Below are positions 1-6,265 of a DNA stretch of 10,201 nucleotides, in pieces. The position numbers and the translations under genes were made by a program. Below the pieces are notes generated by a model, which did not search any database, was not told the DNA's origin, and worked only from the letters and a program-made list of their open reading frames with translations. How positions within the stretch are numbered: the stretch's first letter is position 1; each line of letters opens with the position of its first letter. The DNA is from Bondarzewia mesenterica (Eukaryota > Basidiomycota > Agaricomycetes > Russulales > Bondarzewiaceae): assembly GCA_004802705.1 (NCBI GenBank), contig SGPL01000684.1, positions 5,369 to 15,569 of the forward strand. Reading direction: 5' to 3'.

Positions 1-1
1 G

Positions 2-1186
2 NGCCAACATCATTCNNGAGGGTGGCTTTNGTANGGAGGTGACACACTTCNNGATGGCCGCACAGAANAATTNGATGATGATATGACCTTCCCCATCAGA
101 GATCTATCCAGCAGTTCCCNCTNATCCCTGGAAGATGCCTTCTTCTCCTANAACCTAGAAGACATCAACNNAATCTCAGNAGAATTAGGAATNCCGTGGC
201 AGAGGNAAAAAGACATCCCCTTCGCCAGCTCATTTCCCTTCANGGGTTTCATGTGGAACATCGAAAAACTAACAGTCACACTCACACCACAAAAATGAAC
301 AAAGTATCTAGGTGCAATCCTCAACTNNGAGCAATCNNGAANGCANACATTGTGGNACNTGCAGAAACTCTANGGTAAATTAATGCACACTTGCCTCATC
401 GTCCCCGTGGGGCGTGCTTACCTAACTGGCCTCGAGGCTATGTTGGGCACGTTTCACGACTCTCCTTTTAAACCCCGCTCTTCTCCTCGCGCGACGCATT
501 CTGAGCTCGCTTAGTGGCAGCGCACGCTGGAACGCGAAAACCTGTCCAGGCGAATACTAGGCCCCGTCATAGTCACGGATCCTCAAGCTTTCTCGGATGC
601 GAGTTCTGGAGTGGGAATTGGTGTTTGGATCACAGGGCGCTGGCGCGCTTGGAAACTCGCACCAGGGTGGAAGGCCGACGATAGAGACATCGGATGGGCT
701 GAGGCTGTCGGTTTCAAGCTGGTCATATGCATCCTTCTCACCCAATTCAACCAACTTGATGCCCATGGACATCTCAAAGTCTTTGGAGACAACAAGGGTA
801 TTGTTGAGGGTTGGTGGAATGGATGCAGCCAAAATCGCCAGGTCAACATCGTCTTCCGATGAATACACGCATTACTCGAGGCCCACGACCTTACAGTTTA
901 CACAAGCTACATCCCCAGTGCCCGAAACTCTACAGATGATCACTCGTGGGGCCAATTTGGGCCTAATCACCTTCCCCTCCCTCCGGTCCCAATCTCAGTT
1001 GAGCTTCGAGGCCTCATCAGCGACTTTGATTTCTCCACTCGACCCCAGCTCAAATCCCATCCTTTCAGTCCCTCATCCCACCTTCTTGCAAAACCTCAGC
1101 AAACACACCAGCACACCGAATCTGCCCACTGGTCATTCGAGCAGACTCAGCAGCGTGCAGAGGTACCCGCAAACCTCCTCATCTAG
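2..1186 (+). pseudogene. Reverse transcriptase (C-terminal part) and RNase H of a DIRS-type element, degenerate
   Basis: One frame (codons starting at 2, 5, 8...) runs through with no visible frameshift. An aromatic-DDD motif at 71-82, the YxDD-like catalytic box, is followed by the spacing usual for this RT type: LG at about 206, then the FPFxGFMW and KLTVTL strand at 230-280. The RNase H domain follows: SDAS (Asp at 596), GWAEA (Glu at 701), FGDNKG (Asp at 788) and a final DDHS (Asp at 935), so all four acidic positions remain. Definite stops sit at 296 (TGA), 512 (TAG), 860 (TGA) and 1184 (TAG). Those at 296 and 860 fall where an Arg CGA is expected, and 512 replaces a Trp TGG, so all are single transitions. 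About 35 Ns make some other codons unreadable. The RT fingers and most of the palm lie upstream of the window. No functional enzyme could be made. The YR follows in another frame. Confidence 0.8.
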
Positions 1187-1400
1187 CATGGCAAGAACCC
1201 ATTTTGATGCACCCATTCCATCGCTCCACCCGCCTTCCCTCACCTCTCGATCCTTCCCACCAGGTCTAAGCCCAGCGCTCTCTTCATTGCGCCCTCTCTG
1301 CCTCGCTCGCGACCGCCTTAAGTTGTGGTGACCCGCTAGAACCCCCCGCTCGCCGGGCTCTCCTCTGTCTGAGTCAGACTCCCAATGAATTGAGGAAGTC

Positions 1401-2453
1401 ATGGGCCACGGCTGGAAAATGAGCACGCTAGAGACATACAGATCCAGTCTCCTCATCTTCCATGTGGTTTGCGACTGCAAAAGGATCGGGGAGGACCAGC
1501 ACGCGCCGGCCCACCCAGACCTATTACTCGCTTTTCTGGCAACTCTTTCAGGTGCGTACATGTCCACGCAGTTGTGGGGTCCCTTCTACTCACATAGACT
1601 ATCCCAATGCATCCCAACCACTCACCCTTCAGGCTCGTACTCTGCGAGCACCCTCAGCAATTATCTATCTGGTGTACGTGCTTGGCACCTGCTCCACGGA
1701 CTCGCATGGTCAGTAAATGCTAACTCCACGGCGATCCTGCTGTGTTCAGCAGCAGCACTCGCTCCTCCAGGCTCCAAACGAAGGCCGAGGTCCCCGTACA
1801 CAGTCGAGTTCCTAGTAAAAGTGCACCAGCACTTGAACCTCGCACTGCCTCTCGATGCAGCAGTATGGGCCTGCGCAACCTCTTTGTTTTACGGGGTCAC
1901 CAAGACTGGGGAACTAACTACTTCGAATCTCTCAGCTTTTCTCTTATCCACCCACATCACTCACGCTAACGTGTCCTCTAAGACTGACCGCAATGATGCA
2001 GTCATAACGGTCTTTTTCATACCCACCACGAAGGCAGCCCCGCAGGGCGAGGACATCTTCTGGGCAAAGCAGAACGGCGAATCTGACCCGGAGTTTGCCC
2101 TGCGCAACCACTTTGAGGTCAACGACCCCGCACCGGTTGAGCATCTTTTCGCGTATTCTCACAAGGGCACCAGATGCCCCCTCTCGTGCAGCATCTTCAT
2201 AAAGCGAATCCACGACGCTGCAAAAGCAAGTGGGCAAGATGCGCTCCAATGCCACGGCTTTCAAATTGGCGGGACATTGAAGTATCTCCTGTGCAACATT
2301 CCATTTGACGTTGTCAAGTCGAAAGGACATTGGGCAAGCGATGCCTTCACGCTATACCTACGCCGTCATGCGGAGATTATGGCACCATGGATGCAGGCCA
2401 ACCTGGAACTGCACGGAGCCTTCATTAGGTATGCCATGCCACATGTGCGTTAG
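1401..2453 (+). CDS. Tyrosine recombinase of the DIRS/Ngaro-like element; open but probably catalytically dead
   Basis: The unspliced frame gives 350 aa, or 323 aa after removing the 81-nt intron at 1552-1632. The N-terminal SAM-like, core-binding part has STLETYRSSLLIFHVVC (residues 9-25) and, after splicing, STLSNYLSGVRAWHLLHG. The catalytic domain follows: FYGVTKTGELT around K168, HGFQIGG (His 285, Gln 288), KGHWASDAF (His 310) and LYLRRH with the nucleophile Tyr 319 (codon at 2355; unspliced numbering). In this family the first Arg normally sits at the K168 position and the second at the Q288 position; both are lost, each by a single transition (AGG to AAG, CGA to CAA). The role would be integrating a circular cDNA. 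The true N-terminus probably starts earlier: the same frame at 1272-1328 reads LRPLCLARDRLKLW, family-like, but is cut off by TGA codons at 1329 and 1386; the latter fits a decayed CGA. So 1401 is only the first usable ATG. The tail ends MPHVR-stop, as usual for the family. Relatives are often annotated as DNA breaking-rejoining enzymes. Confidence 0.8.
   Translation: MGHGWKMSTLETYRSSLLIFHVVCDCKRIGEDQHAPAHPDLLLAFLATLSGAYMSTQLWGPFYSHRLSQCIPTTHPSGSYSASTLSNYLSGVRAWHLLHGLAWSVNANSTAILLCSAAALAPPGSKRRPRSPYTVEFLVKVHQHLNLALPLDAAVWACATSLFYGVTKTGELTTSNLSAFLLSTHITHANVSSKTDRNDAVITVFFIPTTKAAPQGEDIFWAKQNGESDPEFALRNHFEVNDPAPVEHLFAYSHKGTRCPLSCSIFIKRIHDAAKASGQDALQCHGFQIGGTLKYLLCNIPFDVVKSKGHWASDAFTLYLRRHAEIMAPWMQANLELHGAFIRYAMPHVR
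1552..1632 (+). other. Spliceosomal intron inside the tyrosine recombinase ORF (81 nt, in frame)
   Basis: The donor is GTGCGT at 1552 directly after CAG; the acceptor is a pyrimidine-rich CCCTTCAG ending at 1632; a CTCAC branch-like motif lies about 8 nt upstream of the acceptor. Removing these 81 nt joins LATLSG to SYSASTLSNY, restoring the contiguous family sequence between the N-terminal helices. Left in, it inserts 27 residues (starting about YMSTQLWGPF) with no counterpart I recognise. The length is a multiple of three and holds no stop, so the ORF reads through it unspliced. Whether it is spliced cannot be seen from DNA. Confidence 0.72.
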
Positions 2454-2595
2454 GGGCGCAGCACTCGCCTAGTGTTGTGGGGTCCACCCTGCTGCAGCCG
2501 GTGCATCGAGGCTTTCCCCCTCCTACCTTCTCTGAGTACCGCGGCTTGCTGACCGGCCCTATGTGACTCACTAGGATGCACCGCCCCGTGTCGGG

Positions 2596-2631
2596 AAGCC
2601 TGAGAGTTTTTCTTTTCATCCCCTCAGGCTT
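2596..2631. repeat. Hairpin in R1: 9-bp perfect inverted repeat, 18-nt T-rich loop
   Basis: AAGCCTGAG at 2596-2604 and CTCAGGCTT at 2623-2631 are perfect reverse complements around AGTTTTTCTTTTCATCCC. The stem may extend through GGG and CCC with a small bulge. It recurs unchanged in R2. It could be an RNA structure at the element's 3' end or a recombinase-related site; neither role is shown. Confidence 0.6.
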
Positions 2632-3302
2632 TCGCCCGTCTTTGTTGCTATGATTTTGTCCCTCGCCATTTCACACTCCTTTAGCGCACACATATACCTA
2701 CCCCCTTCATCTCGGTTGTTCTTCCTTCGTGTCTCTCCATTTACTTGTTCCCAATATATTGCATTTGAACTGGCTCATTGAGACACGCAGCGTGAACTCG
2801 CTGAATCAGAACGGCGAGTCACGCCTCCACCCTGCTGAGATCCTCGAGCGCAGGCGAGGCCATAGATAGTTATTCTAAGGTGGTGCGAGGTACGAACACA
2901 ACCCTAGAATAGGGTCTACGGACCGCCAGCGAACTCGATCCTCGCTCCTTCTGAGCGTCTGCACTCGTATCTGCTGGCATCGCCTTGCCTAGCATACGAG
3001 GCTCTCATCTCTCTTTGCTCAAAAATTCGCACCCGCCCATCACCACCCTGCTTTGCTTGAGATCACTCCTTATCTCATGGCGCATTATGTCATCCACCAT
3101 GTCCAGGCCCATAGGGGGCGACAACTCGGAACGCTTTAACACATAACTCCTATCTTAGCCGTCCTCATTTCTATCAGAATCCCGTAAATTTTCTCCATCT
3201 CTGTGCCACTGCCCGTTGACCCTGAATACCATACCCACCATTTAAAATGTGCCTCTTCACCTCTTCTCTAGCACCAGATCGCCATCCCTTGATCGCTCAT
3301 CA

Positions 3303-3893
3303 ATGTCCCAACACAGCTCCATTGATCTTCCGCACTTAGAGCTTTCCAGTGACGTTGCAATGACCCCTACCCTCCCTTCCTCCGCGTCTTCAGAGGAAAT
3401 GCATCAGACCAATCCTCAACCAAGTACAGCACCCAGCGCTAACACCGCCTCTGACAACCAGAGTACAGCTAGACGCTTTCCCCCTGTACCAACCCCAGTC
3501 CCAATTCATGTGAGGTTGGACACTCACGCTGCAGCAGTGGGAGACGGCGACACTTGGTCAATGGTTTGCGAACCCATTCGCCCCATCTCTGTTGGCATGA
3601 CAGTCCAGCTGTACTCAGGCCGCAAAATCGCAGAGCCGTCTGAAATCAAGGGCGTCATTATCACCATTCGCGCCTTAATGGTGACCAGCATCATTTTTAC
3701 CTTAGGAGGGGGGTCCACCTGGGGTACCCACTTGGCAGTCCCAAGAGCATGGGCCACAGTCCACTGGATGGTCGCGGCCTTGCACTTCCTATCCACTCCC
3801 TTTTTACACGACACCCTCCCCATTCTTCCTCCCAGCTGCCTACTCAATGACCCGAACAACACCCACCACCCCAGCCACTGCTTGCACTTGTGA
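3303..3893 (+). CDS. Hypothetical protein in the repeat unit (gag/ORF1-position reading frame), 196 aa
   Basis: The first in-frame ATG is at 3303 and the stop TGA at 3891-3893. An upstream GTG at 3249 only lengthens the open frame. The N-terminal 70 residues are rich in Ser, Thr, Pro and Asn (TPTLPSSASSEEM, SANTASDNQ). The middle is more ordered (THAAAVGDGDTWSM, SVGMTVQLYSGRKI), followed by a hydrophobic patch (VIITIRALMVTSIIFTLGG) that could be a strand-rich core or one membrane segment. The end is His/Pro-rich. I do not recognise a family. In Ngaro-type elements the A repeat precedes ORF1, so this may be an ORF1 (structural, gag-like) beginning captured in the repeat, but that is inference. 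Unit 2 carries the same frame with a premature stop and a lost normal stop, so the two copies are not jointly under selection. The opposite strand (3524-3955) is also open for 143 codons, so chance openness cannot be excluded. Confidence 0.35.
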   Translation: MSQHSSIDLPHLELSSDVAMTPTLPSSASSEEMHQTNPQPSTAPSANTASDNQSTARRFPPVPTPVPIHVRLDTHAAAVGDGDTWSMVCEPIRPISVGMTVQLYSGRKIAEPSEIKGVIITIRALMVTSIIFTLGGGSTWGTHLAVPRAWATVHWMVAALHFLSTPFLHDTLPILPPSCLLNDPNNTHHPSHCLHL

Positions 3894-4058
3894 CGCACTC
3901 TATGCATCTGGCCTTCGGGTGAAAGAGCGGGCCCCTCCTTCGACCAGCAAGGCATGGGCGCAGCCTAGAGGGAGGGAGCACGGAGAACCCTCCTCCTTTG
4001 GAGCGCAGTAGATGTACCGCCCTTATCGGCAGCCACAATTACTGATCAGTTATAGAAC

Positions 4059-4240
4059 TTTCACCTTTCTTATCCTCCAATCATTCCTTTCTCCTCTTGT
4101 CTCTCCCCCCCCTTTTCTTTCTCCTTTCTTTGATGCGGGCAGTAGCCTTCCTAGTACCCGATCCATAAACATCAACAATCATCATTTGCTATCACCCACA
4201 GCCTCCTCTCCCTAGTTTTCTTTCCCAACCCTCCCTACCA
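4059..4240 (+). promoter_or_regulatory. Pyrimidine-rich promoter-like tract at the end of M1
   Basis: Positions 4059-4131 are almost purely C and T on the + strand, including an uninterrupted C8 run, followed by an A/C/T-rich stretch (ATAAACATCAACAATCATC at about 4166) and a second CT-rich stretch up to the unit boundary. A CT block shortly before the transcription start is common in filamentous fungal promoters. Its place in the presumed A repeat would suit an internal promoter driving the next copy. No clear TATA box was found. Promoter function is inference; a polypyrimidine tract with a structural role is possible. Confidence 0.35.
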
Positions 4241-4294
4241 CGGCTTGCTGACCGGCCCCATGTGACTCACTAGGATGCACCGCCCCGCGTCGGG

Positions 4295-4330
4295 AAGCCT
4301 GAGAGTTTTTCTTTTCATCCCCTCAGGCTT
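4295..4330. repeat. Hairpin in R2, identical to that in R1
   Basis: The 9-bp arms AAGCCTGAG (4295-4303) and CTCAGGCTT (4322-4330) and the loop are unchanged from R1. Confidence 0.6.
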
Positions 4331-5001
4331 TCGCCCGTCTTTGTTGCTATGATTTTGTCCCTCGCCATTTCACACTCCTTTAGCGCACACATATACCTAC
4401 CCCCTTCGTCTCGGTTGTTCTTCCTTCATGTCTCTCCATTTACCTGTTCCCAATATATTGCATTTGAACTGGCTCATTGAGACACACAGCGTGAACTCAC
4501 CGAATCAGAATGATGAGTCACACCTCCACCCTGCCGAGATCCTCAGGCACAGGTGAGGCCATAGATAGTTATTCTAAGATGGTGCGAGGTATGAACACAA
4601 CCCTAAAATAGGGTCTATAGACCACTAGCAAACTCAATCCTCACTCCTTCTGAGCATCTGCGCTCATGTCCACTGGCATCGCCTTGCCTAGCATATAAGG
4701 CTCTCATCTCTCTTTGCTCAAAATTTTGCACTTACCCATCACCACCCTACTTTGCTTGAGATTACTCTTTAACTCATGGTGCATCATGTCATCCACCATG
4801 TCCAGGCCCATAGGGGGCGACAACTCAGAACACTTTAACATGTAACTCCTATCTCAGCTGTCCTCATTTCTATCAGAATCCTGTAAATTTTCTCCATCTC
4901 TGTGCCACTGCTCGTTGACCCCGAATATCATACCCGCCATTTAAAATGTGCCTCTTCACCTCTTCTTTAGCACCAGATCACCATCCCTTGATCGCTCATC
5001 A

Positions 5002-5667
5002 ATGTTTCAACACAGCTCCATTGATCTTCCACACTTAGAGCTTTTCAGCGACATTGCAATGACCCCTACCCTCCCTTCTTCTGCATCTTTAGAGGAAATG
5101 CATCAGACCAATCCTCAACCAAATACAACACCCAGCGCTAACACTGCCTCCGACAACTAGAGCGCAGCTAGATGCTTTCCCCCTACACCAACTCCAGTCT
5201 CAATTCATATGAGGTTGGACACTCACGCTGCAGCAGTGGGAGATGGTGACACTTGGTCAATGATTTGCGAACCCATTCATCCCATCTCTATTGGCATGAC
5301 AGTCCAGCTGTACTCAGGCTGCAAAATCGCAGAGCTGTCTGAAATCAAGGGCATCATCATCATCATTCACGCCTTAATGGTGACCAGCATCATTTTTACC
5401 TTAGGAGGGGAGTCTGCCTGGGGTACCCACTTGGCAGTCCCAAGAGCATGGGCCACAGTTCACTGGATGGTCGTGGCCTTGCACTTCCTATCCACTCCCT
5501 TTTTACATGACACCCTCCTTATTCATCCTCCTAGCCACCTACTCAATGACCTGAACAATGCCCACCACTCCAGCCACTGCTTGCACTTGCGATGCACTCT
5601 ATGCATCTGGCCTTCAGGTGAAAGAGTGGGCCCCTCCTTCAACCAGCAAGGCATGGGCACAGCCTAG
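5002..5667 (+). pseudogene. Broken second copy of the repeat-unit hypothetical ORF
   Basis: This is collinear with the 196-aa frame of unit 1. From the ATG at 5002 the frame stops at TAG 5158-5160, where unit 1 has CAG (GACAACCAG against GACAACTAG), a C-to-T nonsense change. The same frame resumes at once and keeps THAAAVGDGDTWSM and the hydrophobic core. The normal TGA of unit 1 has become CGA here, so the frame runs on to 5667 and adds unrelated residues. Most differences are transitions. No functional product is expected. Confidence 0.6.
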
Positions 5668-5756
5668 AGAAAGGGAGCATGGAGAACCCTCCTCCTTTGG
5701 AGCGCAGTAGACGTACCGCCCTTATTGGCAGCCACAATTACTGATCAGTCATAAAA

Positions 5757-5940
5757 CTTTCACCTTCCTTATCCTCCAATCATTCCTTTCTCCTCTTATT
5801 TCTCCCCCCCTTTTTTCTTTCTCCTTTCTTTGATGTGAGCAGTAGCCTTCCTAGCACTCGATCCATAAATATCAGCAATTATCATTCACTATCACCCATA
5901 GCCTCCTCTCCCTAGTTTTCTTTCTCAACCCTCCCTACCA
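5757..5940 (+). promoter_or_regulatory. Pyrimidine-rich promoter-like tract at the end of M2
   Basis: This is the second copy of the CT-rich block (5757-5831) and following ATAAATATCAGCAATTATC stretch. It is preserved apart from transitions and small length changes in the C/T runs. Confidence 0.3.
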
Positions 5941-6265
5941 CAGCTTGCTGACTAGCCCCATGTGACTCACTAGGATGCACTGCCCTACGTTGAAAAGCCT
6001 GGAAGTTTTCTTTTCATCCCCTCAGGCTTTTGCCCATCTTTGTTGTCATGATTTTATCCCTCGCCATTTCACACTCCTTCAGTGCACACATATACCTACC
6101 TCTTCATCTTGGTTGTTCTTCCTTTGTATCTCTCCATTTATCTGTTCCCAATATATTGCATTTGAACTAGCTCATTGAGATACGCAGCATGAACTCACTG
6201 AATCAGAATGGCGAGTCACGCCTCTACCCTGCCGAGATCCTCGGGTGCAGGCGAGGCCATAGATT
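5941..6265 (+). repeat. Tandem repeat unit 3, truncated: R3 only (325 bp)
   Basis: R3 aligns with R1 and R2 from CAGCTTGCTGAC to GAGGCCATAGAT, with a 1-bp deletion in the T-rich loop at about 6006. Homology ends at about 6265, where units 1 and 2 continue AGTTATTCTAAG and this copy continues TGATAACTACTCC into the AT-rich block. Only about 8 CpG remain against 20 in R1. The end falls at the R/M junction inferred from the layout, so it may be the real terminus of the element (end of B2) and not a random break. Confidence 0.85.
5995..6029. repeat. Decayed hairpin in R3
   Basis: AAGCCTG pairs with CAGGCTT (7 bp left); the two inner pairs are lost through changes at 6002-6003, and the loop is 1 nt shorter. 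Confidence 0.5.

Larger units (their letters stand above)
2542..4240 (+). repeat. Tandem repeat unit 1 (R1 2542-2866, M1 2867-4240), 1699 bp
   Basis: The unit begins CGGCTTGCTGACCGG and recurs at 4241 and 5941 with a 1699-1700 bp period. R (about 325 bp, ending GAGGCCATAGAT) is the part shared by all three copies; M occurs twice. R carries a hairpin and the 10-bp palindrome CAATATATTG at 2752-2761. M carries an imperfect inverted repeat (TATTCTAAGG against CCCTAGAATA, about 2871-2915), a 196-aa reading frame and a pyrimidine-rich tract at its end. This is the CpG-richest copy (20 CpG in R by eye), so it is least affected by C-to-T change. It starts 88 bp after the recombinase stop, where the B1-A2-B2 repeats of an Ngaro-type element are expected. 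Confidence 0.88.
4241..5940 (+). repeat. Tandem repeat unit 2 (R2 4241-4565, M2 4566-5940), 1700 bp
   Basis: This copy is collinear with unit 1 over its whole length. In R2 against R1 I count roughly 15 differences in 325 bp, all transitions by eye, many at CpG (for example CACGCAGCG against CACACAGCG). R2 keeps about 15 CpG against 20 in R1. The M2 reading frame is broken. The head-to-tail copies meet exactly, with no spacer, at CCCTACCA-CGGCTTG. Confidence 0.88.
1..6265 (+). mobile_element. DIRS-order (Ngaro-like) tyrosine-recombinase retrotransposon, 5'-truncated by the window, with an expanded 3' repeat array
   Basis: Seen: RT end, RNase H and tyrosine recombinase lie in that order on one strand, followed within 88 bp of the YR stop by an R-M-R-M-R direct-repeat array. 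Known: DIRS-order retrotransposons replace the integrase with a tyrosine recombinase and are flanked by split direct repeats (A1-ORFs-B1A2B2 in the Ngaro and PAT types) or inverted repeats, not by ordinary LTRs. Inferred: R corresponds to B and M to A, so 2542-4565 would be B1-A2-B2 and 4566-6265 an extra A-B unit. The 5' end (A1, gag and most of RT) lies outside the window. No methyltransferase domain, found in DIRS1-type elements, was recognised, which favours Ngaro-like, but the gap between RNase H and YR is too decayed to exclude one. The right edge at about 6265 is abrupt. An alternative is a non-autonomous array inserted by chance next to an older element. Confidence 0.7.

Noticed and set aside
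557..868. - strand frame of 103 codons opposite RNase H
   Set aside because: It is antisense to the recognisable RNase H domain and carries no motif.
597..1331. 244-codon + strand frame starting at 597
   Set aside because: Most of it is an out-of-frame shadow of the RNase H region, Ser/Pro-rich without family motifs. Only its last 20 or so codons (from about 1272) match the recombinase N-terminus and are treated there.
1133..1567. - strand frame of 144 codons
   Set aside because: It lies antisense to the RNase H-YR junction and the YR N-terminus; the + strand has the recognisable motifs.
1944..2330. - strand frame of 128 codons
   Set aside because: It is antisense to the recombinase catalytic domain.
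2820..2940. Possible tRNA gene near GAGGCCATAGATAG...GGTACGAACAC
   Set aside because: No cloverleaf with acceptor, anticodon and T-arm could be built; the internal promoter boxes do not match at the right spacing.
3524..3955. - strand frame of 143 codons in repeat unit 1
   Set aside because: It is opposite the + strand frame and has no comparable open counterpart in unit 2, whereas the + frame remains mostly readable there. It is not excluded, but less supported.
2542..6265. R copies as ordinary LTRs of a Gypsy or Copia element
   Set aside because: R does not begin TG and end CA at the homology borders, no primer-binding site or polypurine tract was recognised next to it, three copies lie in tandem, and the adjacent coding region has a tyrosine recombinase in place of a DDE integrase.
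2542..6265. CRISPR-like or satellite array
   Set aside because: The period is 1.7 kb with only two and a fraction copies, the context is fungal, and an open frame is present; it fits transposon repeats better.
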